From an uncultured Bacteroidales bacterium (GTDB taxonomy: Bacteria; Bacteroidota; Bacteroidia; Bacteroidales; UBA3663), in NCBI GenBank assembly GCA_902779265.1, contig CACZAY010000043.1, positions 1-32,716 of the forward strand: a stretch of DNA of 32,716 bases, read 5' to 3'. The notes beneath the pieces were generated by a model. The model saw nothing but the letters and a program-made list of their open reading frames with translations. It did not search any database and was not told where the DNA came from. Position 1 is the first letter of the stretch. Every line of letters starts with the position of its first letter. Position numbers and translations under genes: made by a program. Below are positions 7,945 to 16,597 of the stretch, piece by piece.

Positions 7945-9251
7945 GAATCATCGACTGCCTCGAACGGCATGCCACGGCCTCGCCCGACAAGCTTTTCGCC
8001 ACGCAATCCGACGGCACGAGCGTGACCTATGGCGCGTTCATGGCCGATGTCCGTCGTCGGGCTGGGGTTTTGTCCGATGAGCATCGGCCGCACACTGCCC
8101 GCGTGTTGCGTACATCGCAGACAATCAGCTACTTGGCCGACTATTTTGCCTGCCATTTGGCCGATGTCGTTGCCGTCCCCGTCGAACATGACCTGCCCGC
8201 CGAGAAATTGGCCGAAATCGAGCGTATGGTGGCCGATGTGACCTTCCCCGACGATGCCGCCGACGTGCTTTTCACGACCGGAACGACGGGTGCGCCGAAG
8301 GGCGTCGTGCTGAGCCACAAGGCGCTTATGGCCGATGCCGAAAATCTGGCGCAAACGCTTGGTTTCCATGCCAATCTGACATTCTTCATCAACGGCCCGC
8401 TGAACCATTTCGGCAGCCATTCGAAGGTGCTTCCCGTGGTGCTGACGGGCGGCTCGCTCTACGTGATGGAGGGCATGAAACGGCTCGACGACTTCTACTG
8501 CGCCATCGACCACATCGAAGGTCACGTAGCGACGTTCCTCGTGCCGGCCAGCATCCGTATGCTCGTCCAGTTCACGGCCGACCGCCTTGCCGCTAACGCT
8601 ACGCGGATTGAGATGATCGAGACCGGCGCCGCGCCCATCACGCAGGCCGACATGCGCCGAATGTCCGAACTGCTGCCCGCTACGCGACTTTTCAACACGT
8701 ATGCCGGCAGCGAATCGGGCGTCGTCTGCACCTACAACTATAATGACGGCCAATGTCTCCAGGGCTGCGTCGGCCGACCTTATCCGTTGTCGCACATCGA
8801 GTTACGCGACGGCGTGGTGGTCTGCTCGGGCGATGGCCTGATGATGGGCTACCTGGGGCAGGACCTGACGTCGCCGCCATCGGAAATTGTCACTTCCGAC
8901 CTCGGCCGCATCGACAGCGAGGGGCGTCTGTTCCTCATCGGCCGTCAGAGTGACATCATCAACGTGGGTGGCATGAAGGTGTCGCCCGTCGAGGTCGAGG
9001 ATGCCGCCGCCGCCGTCATCGAGGGGCTGAAGGACTGCATCTGCATCGGCCAGAAACACCCCGTGATGGGGCAGGTGCCGAAGCTGCTTGTGGTTATGGC
9101 CGATGGTGTTGCATTGGACAAGAAGGCCGCCGCCCGTGGCCTGCGTGCGAGGTTGGAATCGTACAAGATGCCGGTCGATATCGAGGCCGTCGGGAGCATC
9201 GCGCGCACCTACAATGGCAAGTTGGACAGAAAATTTTACGTGAACATATAA
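7941..9251 (+). CDS. AMP-dependent acyl/aryl acid-ACP ligase (ANL superfamily)
   Basis: A 436-residue adenylating enzyme. The P-loop-like motif FTTGTTGAPKGVVLSH lies at about residues 110-125, YAGSESG near 254, and SDLGRIDSEGRLFLIGR with DIINVGGMKVSP near 320-350. The C-terminal lysine motif (YNGKLDRKF) ends the protein. It is shorter than typical 500-600-residue ligases because the region before the P-loop is compact, as seen in polyene-cluster ligases. Overlap with the ACP gene supports a role in activating an aryl starter acid (4-hydroxybenzoate or cinnamate type) onto that ACP; this is inference. It is the last gene of the cluster; the next locus starts 89 bases downstream. Confidence 0.83.
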   Translation: MRIIDCLERHATASPDKLFATQSDGTSVTYGAFMADVRRRAGVLSDEHRPHTARVLRTSQTISYLADYFACHLADVVAVPVEHDLPAEKLAEIERMVADVTFPDDAADVLFTTGTTGAPKGVVLSHKALMADAENLAQTLGFHANLTFFINGPLNHFGSHSKVLPVVLTGGSLYVMEGMKRLDDFYCAIDHIEGHVATFLVPASIRMLVQFTADRLAANATRIEMIETGAAPITQADMRRMSELLPATRLFNTYAGSESGVVCTYNYNDGQCLQGCVGRPYPLSHIELRDGVVVCSGDGLMMGYLGQDLTSPPSEIVTSDLGRIDSEGRLFLIGRQSDIINVGGMKVSPVEVEDAAAAVIEGLKDCICIGQKHPVMGQVPKLLVVMADGVALDKKAAARGLRARLESYKMPVDIEAVGSIARTYNGKLDRKFYVNI

Positions 9252-9340
9252 TAAAATGTGTGAACATTCGTTAAAGTAAAGGTGCGGGCGTGGAAACCGA
9301 ACGTCTTGCAGCCGTCAAATGTCATTTTAACCTCTTATCT

Positions 9341-11848
9341 ATGAAATTGTCAAAAGCACTTCTTCTGCTGTCGATTGCGCTGCTGCCCGCTGTGGCATTG
9401 GCCGACATGACCGACCAGCAAATCATCAAATACGTCAGCGAGGCATCGGCCAAGGGTACAAGCCAGGCCGAAATGGTGCAGTACCTGCTCAGTCAGGGCG
9501 TCAGTCCGCAGCGTCTGCAACAGCTGAAAGAGAAGTTCAAGTCGTCGCAGTCGGGCAGCAAAGGCACATCGGCCACAACCGACCGCCGTCGCACCAACAA
9601 CGGCGAGGGACGTGCGGCATCGGCCACAACGAGTAAGACCAACGGACGCCTGATGGGCACATCGGCCAAGAGCGGCAAGTTCGACGAGACATCGGCCGAC
9701 TACCTCTCGATGCAGGACGCGCTCACCGGCCTCGTGCCCGACTCGACCAACCAGTCGATGCTCCTGCCGTTGGAGCCGGAAAAGCCGAAAATCTTTGGCC
9801 ATGAAATGTTCAACAACGAGAATATCAGCTTCGAGCCGAACATGAATATCGCTACGCCGGCCAACTACGTGCTCGGTGCGGGCGATGTGGTCTTCATCGA
9901 CATCTACGGCGCGTCGCAGCTCACCATCGAGGGCACAATCTCGCCCGACGGCTGCATCGTCATCGAAGACTTCGGCCCGCTCCAGTTGGGCGGCCTCACC
10001 GTCGAGGAGGCCAACCGCCGTGCGCGCCAGAAGCTGAGCTCCTGCTACGCGGATTCCAAAATCAAGCTGACCGTCGGCCAGACGCGCACCATCCAGGTCA
10101 ATGTGATGGGCGAGGTGCAGGTGCCGGGCACATACACGCTGTCGGCCTTTGCGACCGTCTTCCACGCGCTCTACTACGCGGGCGGCGTGAGCGAAATCGG
10201 TTCGTTGCGCAGTGCCAAACTGTTCAGAGACAATAAGTTGGTGGCCGATGTCGATGTCTATGACTACATCCTGAACGGCCAGCTTTCGGGCGACATCCGC
10301 TTGCAGGACAACGACGTGCTTGTGGTTGCGCCCTACTCCGTCATGGTCAACATCGCGGGCAAGGCCAAGCGTCCGATGCTCTACGAAATGAAGCCCGGCG
10401 AAAGCATCGGCAAGGCCCTCGAATATGCGGGCGGTTTTGCGGCCGATGCCTACCAGAAGTCGATGCGTCTGGTGCGCACCTCGGGCGGAATGCAGGTGTT
10501 CAACATCGCGCCCGACAACATGAACGATTTCACGGTGGCCGATGGCGACTCACTCTTCATTGACTCGGTGCTGATGCGCTACGAGAACATGGTCGAACTG
10601 AAGGGTGCCGTGTTCCGCCCCGGAATGTACCAGCTGAACGAACAGACACGCACCGTGCGCCAGCTTTTGGCCTATGCCGACGGCCTGACCGAGACCGCAT
10701 TCACCTCGCGCGCCGTGCTGCAACGTATGCGTAAAGACCGTCAGATGGAGGTCATCCCGCTCAATCTGGAGTCCATCGTCAGCGGAAAGGCGGCCGATGT
10801 GACCCTTCAGAACGAAGATGTCATTTTCGTGCCCGACACCAAGGAACAGAAAGAAAACCAGACGCTTACCATCCGTGGCGAAGTGTTCGAGCCGGGCATC
10901 TACCAGTTCGCCCACAACACCACCGTCGAAGACCTCGTGCTCCAGGCCGGCGGCTTGAAGGAATCGGCATCGGCCAACAAGGTAAGCATCGCCCGCCGCG
11001 ACAGGGCAGGCCGCATCAAGACCTTCACCATCGACCTCAACCATAACCTTTCGGCCGACGCCAAGTCATCGTTCATCCTTGAACCCAACGACGAGGTGCT
11101 CGTGAAGCGCATCGAGGGCTATGCCGAGAAGGTGACAGTCAGCATCGAGGGCGAGGTGAACTTCCAGGGCGAGTTCTCATTGGCCAATGACCATAGCCGG
11201 ATCAGCGACGTCATCGCCATGGCCGGTGGCCTGACCGAATCGGCTGCCGAGAATGGCGTCTACGTCCTGCGACAGATGGACGACGAGGAGTTGCGCGTGC
11301 GTCGTAACCGACTGGATGCCAACCGTTATTACAATTCACACGTCGCCATTCAGCGGAGTTCTCAGATGCAGGGTGTCACCAAGTTGCCAATCACCGACTC
11401 GTTGATGGTTGTACGCGACACTCGCGAAGATTTGTATAAAGTGGCGGTCGATGTGCGCAAGGTACTCAAGAAACCAGGCTGTGCTGAAGACCTCGTGTTG
11501 CGTGACGGTGACATCATTGTGGTCGAGAAGGTAAAGAACACCGTTACTTTGGGCGGCAATGTGCCCTATGTCGGGACTGTGCCATACGTCAAGGGCAAGA
11601 CGTTGAAATATTATCTGCGCCAAGGCGGTATCCGACCCACACACCGCAACCTGAAAATGGCATATACTATTTCACAGAACGGTCAGGCCATGTCCTACCG
11701 TCGTTGGCGAAAGATTGAGCCGGGTAGCGAAATCTACTTGCGAGAGACCACGTCCGAAATGACCACGGCCCAGAAGACTGCCATCTTCACCTCGGTGGCC
11801 AGCACATTTGCCACAGCCGCCGCCGTCGTTATCGCGGTGTTAAAGTAA
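9341..11848 (+). CDS. Wza-like polysaccharide export protein with multiple SLBB domains
   Basis: This 835-residue protein has a signal peptide (MKLSKALLLLSIALLPAVALA) and no obvious lipobox Cys. A Gln/Ser/Thr-rich low-complexity linker covers about residues 55-125. The Poly_export domain follows (NYVLGAGDVVFIDIYG near 185). Next come six SLBB-like repeats recognised by GEVQVPGTYTL, GKAKRPMLYEM, GAVFRPGMYQL, GEVFEPGIYQF, GEVNFQGEFSL and GGNVPYVGTVPYV, each followed by an AGG- or YADG-type turn. A C-terminal hydrophobic helix could span the outer membrane, as in Wza. Classical Wza has about 380 residues, so this is the long Bacteroidota form. The ATG at 9341 was chosen because the signal peptide begins there. 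It heads the exopolysaccharide locus. Confidence 0.88.
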   Translation: MKLSKALLLLSIALLPAVALADMTDQQIIKYVSEASAKGTSQAEMVQYLLSQGVSPQRLQQLKEKFKSSQSGSKGTSATTDRRRTNNGEGRAASATTSKTNGRLMGTSAKSGKFDETSADYLSMQDALTGLVPDSTNQSMLLPLEPEKPKIFGHEMFNNENISFEPNMNIATPANYVLGAGDVVFIDIYGASQLTIEGTISPDGCIVIEDFGPLQLGGLTVEEANRRARQKLSSCYADSKIKLTVGQTRTIQVNVMGEVQVPGTYTLSAFATVFHALYYAGGVSEIGSLRSAKLFRDNKLVADVDVYDYILNGQLSGDIRLQDNDVLVVAPYSVMVNIAGKAKRPMLYEMKPGESIGKALEYAGGFAADAYQKSMRLVRTSGGMQVFNIAPDNMNDFTVADGDSLFIDSVLMRYENMVELKGAVFRPGMYQLNEQTRTVRQLLAYADGLTETAFTSRAVLQRMRKDRQMEVIPLNLESIVSGKAADVTLQNEDVIFVPDTKEQKENQTLTIRGEVFEPGIYQFAHNTTVEDLVLQAGGLKESASANKVSIARRDRAGRIKTFTIDLNHNLSADAKSSFILEPNDEVLVKRIEGYAEKVTVSIEGEVNFQGEFSLANDHSRISDVIAMAGGLTESAAENGVYVLRQMDDEELRVRRNRLDANRYYNSHVAIQRSSQMQGVTKLPITDSLMVVRDTREDLYKVAVDVRKVLKKPGCAEDLVLRDGDIIVVEKVKNTVTLGGNVPYVGTVPYVKGKTLKYYLRQGGIRPTHRNLKMAYTISQNGQAMSYRRWRKIEPGSEIYLRETTSEMTTAQKTAIFTSVASTFATAAAVVIAVLK
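11178..11189. repeat. Perfect 12-bp palindrome CATTGGCCAATG (intragenic)
   Basis: Copy inside the SLBB export gene, coding SLAND. Confidence 0.85.
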
Positions 11849-11878
11849 GGAACATTGGCCAATAAACCTGAAAGAATC

Positions 11879-12931
11879 ATGGAAAAAGAAAAGAATCATG
11901 TGATAGATTTGGGCGCCATCGTTTCGCGTCTGTGGGAGCGGCGCATGGCCTTCGTCAAAGTCCTGCCTGTCGTCTTGGTGCTGTCGGCCATCTATATCTT
12001 CCCGCAGCCGCGCTACTACCGCGCCGAGGTCTCACTTGCGCCCGAAACGGGAGGCACGGAGCTGAGCGGCGGATTGGCCTCAATCGCCTCGTCGTTCGGT
12101 TTCAATCTGGGTGGCCTGTCGAGCAATGATGCCATCTATCCGCTGCTGTATCCGGAACTGTTCGAGTCGCCGCAATTCCTTGTCAGTCTGTTCGATATAG
12201 AGATTCGTACGGCCGATGGAGAACTGCAATGCGACTATTACACCTACTTGAAGGATCACCAGAAGAAGAATCCATACACGAAGCCGTTCAAGGATGCCTC
12301 GCGTTGGGTCAAGAGCCTTTTTGTCTCGCCGAAGAAGAGCGTTTTGGGTGACGATGCAGGCATCAATGCCTTTTCGTTGTCGGAACGCGACTATGGCATC
12401 ATGGAGGGGATGAAGGATAAGATTGTCTGTTCCAATGACAAGCAGACAGATGTGACCACCATCAAGGTCGAGGCTCAGGACGCGTTGGTCTGTGCGCTTT
12501 TGGCCGATTCGATTTGCGCGCGTCTGCAGGATTTTCTCATCCAGTATCGCACGCGCAAGGCACGTATGGACTTGGCCTACTACCAGTCGTTGTCCGATTC
12601 TGCCTTGTTGGAATATGAGGCATCGGCCAAACAGTTCAGCGACTTCTGTGATGCGAACAAGAACATCTTCCGTCAGGTTGACATGACTCGTAAGGATCAA
12701 TTGCAGAATGACCTGTCAATGAAGCAGGCCACCTATCAGGCCTATCAGGCTCAGGTGCAGGCCATGCGCTCGAAGGTGCAGGAGAAGACTCCGGCCTTCA
12801 CCATGTTGAAGTCGGCCACTGTGCCCATCAAGCCAGCTGGCCCGAAGCGAGTCCTGTTCATGTTGGGCATGTGCATTCTTGCAGGCCTTGTAACATCGGT
12901 CTGGCTGGTCCGAGACCTGATTTTCAAGTAA
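11879..12931 (+). CDS. Wzz/GumC-like polysaccharide chain-length determinant
   Basis: A 350-residue polysaccharide co-polymerase. A first membrane helix lies near residues 25-43, followed by a periplasmic region with a helical stretch around 240-310 (DLAYYQSLSDSALLEYEASAKQFSDF). A Pro-rich approach (PIKPAGPKR) leads into a second helix at about 322-345. No Walker motifs or tyrosine-kinase tail are present, so chain-length control here lacks a fused BY-kinase. I chose the ATG at 11879. The TTG at 11855 lies inside the CATTGGCCAAT motif and would add eight unconvincing residues. It is 30 bases downstream of the export gene, and together they form the secretion machinery. Confidence 0.85.
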   Translation: MEKEKNHVIDLGAIVSRLWERRMAFVKVLPVVLVLSAIYIFPQPRYYRAEVSLAPETGGTELSGGLASIASSFGFNLGGLSSNDAIYPLLYPELFESPQFLVSLFDIEIRTADGELQCDYYTYLKDHQKKNPYTKPFKDASRWVKSLFVSPKKSVLGDDAGINAFSLSERDYGIMEGMKDKIVCSNDKQTDVTTIKVEAQDALVCALLADSICARLQDFLIQYRTRKARMDLAYYQSLSDSALLEYEASAKQFSDFCDANKNIFRQVDMTRKDQLQNDLSMKQATYQAYQAQVQAMRSKVQEKTPAFTMLKSATVPIKPAGPKRVLFMLGMCILAGLVTSVWLVRDLIFK

Positions 12932-12952
12932 TGCGGCATCGTTTCATTGGAC

Positions 12953-14140
12953 ATGAAACTTACACTGAATCTTAAGGAATTCCGGCTGGTTCCAGCGGCC
13001 ATGATAGCCAGTTTCGGCATATACAATGCGATTTCATTCTCGGCCATTGAGATGATGACGCTTTCGTATATGTCGTTGGCCGTTATGTTGGCCATGTTCC
13101 TGCTTTCATGTTGTCTTTTGGCCAATGAACCTTCGATGACACGCTTCGACCTTGCGATTTCGGCGATGGTGGTGGTCATTTTGGCCGTTTCGCTTATGGC
13201 CGATACCGATTTCAAGGACTGGATCTATCAGGGATGCAGCATACTGCTGCTGGTATTCCTGTTCCGCTACTACCGCGACAGCCTTTCGCCGCTGTTGATT
13301 GGATCGCTTGTGGCACTTTCATTGGCCGTCTATGCCGGATTCTTCCAGTTGTTGCGTCATCCCGAGATGTGGATTGTCGAAGATTCCAAACTCGTACGCG
13401 GCTACCTGTTGGGCAACAACTACAACCAGATGGGATGTCGTCTCATTGCCGCAGTCATCACCAATATCATGTGCCTGCGCATCAGCCGCTGGTTCTGGCT
13501 GAACCTTATCCCGCTGTTGGGCTCATGTTTCGGAATATTGGTCATCGTCCATTCCACTACATCGCTCAGCTGTCTGTTGCTGCTGGTCATCATCTGTCTG
13601 TTTCCGTCGCTCAGGTTGCAGCGGTGGGGAACATCGGCCCTGATGGTCGGAATCCTGTTGTTTGAGGCCTTTGTCTGTTTCCAGGGTAACGGATTGCAGA
13701 ACAACGAGTTCGCCCGTTGGCTTGTGATTGATGTCATGGGCAAGGATCTGACGTTCACCAATCGCACCTACATGTGGGATGCTGCCATCCAGTGTTTTGC
13801 CAAGTCGCCCGTCTGGGGCTACGGGTATGTCGATGCAGACTGGTTTGTGGCCAATATGGCATCTCGTGCTGTCGGCCCTCACAATATGATATTGGCCGTC
13901 ATGATTTATGGCGGAGTCATTGCCCTTGTGCTCTATTTCTACACGATGTGGACCGCCTTTCGTCGTGTCTGGAGTGTTGAGGGGCGTGTGGCCAATAGCG
14001 TTTACGCCGCTATTGTCGTGCTCAGTCTGACGATGTTGATGGAGTATTTTCCGCTGCCGTTCTACTTCTATATGTTGGCATTGGCCTATTACTATCCGGA
14101 ATTTCATCGGCAGACAACAGAAGAACCCGCAGAAGAATGA
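12953..14140 (+). CDS. O-antigen polymerase/ligase-like membrane protein (Wzy)
   Basis: A 395-residue protein with about ten to twelve hydrophobic segments. The large periplasmic loop holds FTNRTYMWDAAIQCFAKSPVWGYGY and PHNMILAVMIYGG, the pattern of the Wzy_C (O-antigen ligase/polymerase) family. In this context it is the likely repeat-unit polymerase. Start at the ATG at 12953; a TTG six bases earlier is possible. The stop overlaps the flippase start (ATGA), so polymerase and flippase are translationally coupled. Sequence conservation in this family is low, so the call rests on topology, the loop motif and position between wzz-like and wzx-like genes. Confidence 0.8.
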   Translation: MKLTLNLKEFRLVPAAMIASFGIYNAISFSAIEMMTLSYMSLAVMLAMFLLSCCLLANEPSMTRFDLAISAMVVVILAVSLMADTDFKDWIYQGCSILLLVFLFRYYRDSLSPLLIGSLVALSLAVYAGFFQLLRHPEMWIVEDSKLVRGYLLGNNYNQMGCRLIAAVITNIMCLRISRWFWLNLIPLLGSCFGILVIVHSTTSLSCLLLLVIICLFPSLRLQRWGTSALMVGILLFEAFVCFQGNGLQNNEFARWLVIDVMGKDLTFTNRTYMWDAAIQCFAKSPVWGYGYVDADWFVANMASRAVGPHNMILAVMIYGGVIALVLYFYTMWTAFRRVWSVEGRVANSVYAAIVVLSLTMLMEYFPLPFYFYMLALAYYYPEFHRQTTEEPAEE

Positions 14141-15666
14141 ATCAGAATACGCGCATCATTGTAAATACATTGGCACAACACCTTCGCTCGCTGCTGAATA
14201 TCAGTATGTCGCTCTATTCGACACGACTGATAACCAGCGCATTGGGAGATATGGACTATGGTGTCTATTCACTGGTGGCAGGCGTGGTTGTCATGTTGGC
14301 TTTTGTGACCAATGCGATGGTCGTCACGACCCAGCGGCAATTGTCTTTTTATCATGGCCAATGTCGCATGGACAAGGTGCGTTGCATGTTTGCCAACAGT
14401 CTGCTGCTACACGTCGTGTTGGGAGCCTTGCTTGCCTTTGTCCTGTACGGATGTGAACCGTTGTTGTTCAACGGATTCCTGAACATCGAGCCCGGACGCA
14501 TCGAGGCTGCCGTGGTGGTCTATCGGCTGGTCATTGTCGCCCTGTTGCTCTCATTCGTTACGGCTCCATATCGGGCCATCTTCATTGCACGCGAAAACAT
14601 CGTTTACCTATCGGTGGTCGATGTGATTGATGGCGTTTTCCGGCTGTTGGCTGCCGTGTGGCTGTTGCATTGTCCGTTTGATCGGCTCATTTCCTACGCC
14701 TGGCTTGTGACCGGCATCACGGCCTTCAACATGACTGCACTGGTAGCGTGGGCTGTCCCGAAATTTGAAGAGAGCCGCGTCCTGCCGCGTCCTGCCCATT
14801 TCAACCGGAAGGCTATGGGGGAGTTGCTTGGCTTTGCCGGATGGACTGTCTATAGTCTGGGCTGCATCATCGGGCGGACACAGGGTGTAAACCTCATCCT
14901 GAACCAATTCTTTGGCACACTCATCAATATGGCCTATGGCATTGTCCAGCAGATTTTCGGCTCGTTACAATTCGTCGCGCAGGCCGTTGTCAATGCCATA
15001 AGTCCGCAGGTCATCAAGGCCGAGGGTATGGGAGACCGCAGGCGTATGCTTGCTATGAGCGAGTCGTTGAGCAAATATGCCTATCTGCTGCTTGCCGTGG
15101 TTGTGATTCCGTTGTTGTTCGAGATGCCGGCTGTCTTGCTGTGGTGGCTGGGCAAGGTGCCCGAATATGCCGTTGTGCTGGCGCGGTTCATCCTCATCGC
15201 GGCGCTGTGTGACCAGTTGACGATTGGTCTGGGTACGGCTAATCAGGCCATTGGCCAAATCCGTAACTATTCGCTCACCATCAACAGTATCAAGCTGCTT
15301 ACCCTGCCGGCTGTCTGGTTCGCCCTGTGGCGCGGAGAGTCTGTCGAGGTGGTGATGTGGATCTATCTGGCTTTCGAGTGCATCTGCGCCATCGGGCGTC
15401 TGCCGTTCCTGAAATATACGGCGGGACTGTCCATTGGCCATTATGCCAAACATGTCTTCGGACGCGTCCTGGTGCCATCGGCCACAATCATTGTCGCTTG
15501 CTGGGCGGTGGTCTTTATGGCCAATTTCCCTTACCGTTTCCTTGTGACGGGCTGCGTTTCGGTGGTGACGGCTGCGGTGACGGTTTGGTTTTTCGCGTTG
15601 GAGGATGCCGAACGGAGATTTGTGGTCCAGCTGTTAAGAAATCGTTTGAAGAATTATGTTGACTGA
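14137..15666 (+). CDS. Oligosaccharide flippase (Wzx-like, MOP superfamily)
   Basis: A 509-residue protein with about 12-14 hydrophobic segments. It starts NTRIIVNTLAQHLRSLLNISMSLYSTRLITSALGDMDYGVYSLV, the N-terminal pattern of polysaccharide transporters of the PST/MATE-like group. It would flip the undecaprenyl-linked repeat unit to the periplasm for polymerisation by the preceding gene product. The ATG at 14137 overlaps the polymerase stop, and the 3' end overlaps the next gene by 11 bases. Confidence 0.86.
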   Translation: MNQNTRIIVNTLAQHLRSLLNISMSLYSTRLITSALGDMDYGVYSLVAGVVVMLAFVTNAMVVTTQRQLSFYHGQCRMDKVRCMFANSLLLHVVLGALLAFVLYGCEPLLFNGFLNIEPGRIEAAVVVYRLVIVALLLSFVTAPYRAIFIARENIVYLSVVDVIDGVFRLLAAVWLLHCPFDRLISYAWLVTGITAFNMTALVAWAVPKFEESRVLPRPAHFNRKAMGELLGFAGWTVYSLGCIIGRTQGVNLILNQFFGTLINMAYGIVQQIFGSLQFVAQAVVNAISPQVIKAEGMGDRRRMLAMSESLSKYAYLLLAVVVIPLLFEMPAVLLWWLGKVPEYAVVLARFILIAALCDQLTIGLGTANQAIGQIRNYSLTINSIKLLTLPAVWFALWRGESVEVVMWIYLAFECICAIGRLPFLKYTAGLSIGHYAKHVFGRVLVPSATIIVACWAVVFMANFPYRFLVTGCVSVVTAAVTVWFFALEDAERRFVVQLLRNRLKNYVD

Positions 15667-16582
15667 AAAGATAAAGGATATTTTTCGGCCTCTTTACAGG
15701 CAGTGGGAACGGGTGGAGATGTCGCTTTTGTGGCACATTTCTCCTCGCCGGTTGGCCGACTATCACTACAGGCGGTGCTACCATCGTGCGTTGAACTGGG
15801 AACATCCGCGTGACATCGACGAGAAAATCAATTGGCTGAAATTTAACACCGATGTGAGCCGATGGGTGACATTGGCCGACAAATATCGTGTGCGGCCCTA
15901 TGTCGAGCAATGTGGATTGGGCGATATGTTGGTGTCTCTTTATGGCCGATGGGACCACGCCGAAGAGATTGACTGGAACGCACTGCCCGAACGGTTTGTC
16001 ATGAAGACCAACAATGGTAGTGGCGATGTCCTGATCTGTCGCGACAAGTCTAAACTTGACACAACGCTTTGGACGCGCAGGTTTCACAATTTGCTCAATC
16101 TGAAATTCGGTCTGGACCGCGCCGAGCCTCATTATGTGCAGATGCCGCCCTGTATCGTGGCCGAGGAGTTGCTCGACTGCACGAAACAGTCTGTCGTCTC
16201 GTCTTCGCTCATCGACTATAAGATCTGGAGTTTCGATGGCCGGCCGGCCTACATCTGGGTCTGTTTCAACCGTACGCACCATTCGTGCGAGGTGATGACC
16301 TATGATCTGGACTGGAACGCACATCCCGAATATTGCGTCGATCGTGACCATTATAAGGTGACGCATACTGCGGTGCCTCGTCCCGTATCGCTCGATCGGA
16401 TGATCGATGCTGCCGCCCGTCTGTCCAAGGGTTTCCCCGTGGTTCGGGTGGACCTCTACGAGGTGGATGGAAAGCCCTATTTCGGGGAAATGACATTCAC
16501 GCCCGCCGCGGGATTCAACTATTTCTATTCGCAGGAGTTCCTGAACCGGCTGGGTGATCTGGCTGAAATCGGAATGAAATAA
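15656..16582 (+). CDS. TupA-like ATP-grasp protein
   Basis: A 308-residue protein matching the TupA-like ATP-grasp family seen in polysaccharide clusters. Blocks include DIDEKINWLKFNTD, VTLADKYRVRPYVEQ, PERFVMKTNNGSGDVLICRDKS, VAEELLDC, DYKIWSFDGRPAYIWVCFNR and FPVVRVDLYEVDGKPYFGEMTFTPAAGF. The last two carry the expected ATP/Mg-binding acidic residues. ATP-grasp enzymes join a carboxylate to an amine or thiol through an acyl phosphate. In a polysaccharide locus the plausible job is linking an amino compound to a sugar acid, but the substrate is not visible. The ATG at 15656 overlaps the flippase end. Confidence 0.83.
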   Translation: MLTEKIKDIFRPLYRQWERVEMSLLWHISPRRLADYHYRRCYHRALNWEHPRDIDEKINWLKFNTDVSRWVTLADKYRVRPYVEQCGLGDMLVSLYGRWDHAEEIDWNALPERFVMKTNNGSGDVLICRDKSKLDTTLWTRRFHNLLNLKFGLDRAEPHYVQMPPCIVAEELLDCTKQSVVSSSLIDYKIWSFDGRPAYIWVCFNRTHHSCEVMTYDLDWNAHPEYCVDRDHYKVTHTAVPRPVSLDRMIDAAARLSKGFPVVRVDLYEVDGKPYFGEMTFTPAAGFNYFYSQEFLNRLGDLAEIGMK

Positions 16583-16585
16583 TGA

Positions 16586-16597
16586 CATTGGCCAATG
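16586..16597. repeat. Perfect palindrome CATTGGCCAATG overlapping a start codon
   Basis: The last three bases (ATG, 16595-16597) are the start codon of the downstream glycosyltransferase; the palindrome fills most of the 12-base gap between genes. Confidence 0.85.

Noticed and set aside
9252-9340. Promoter or capsule antitermination leader before the export gene
   Set aside because: No clear TAnnTTTG box and no UpxY/UpxZ-like gene; I could not support a regulatory call.
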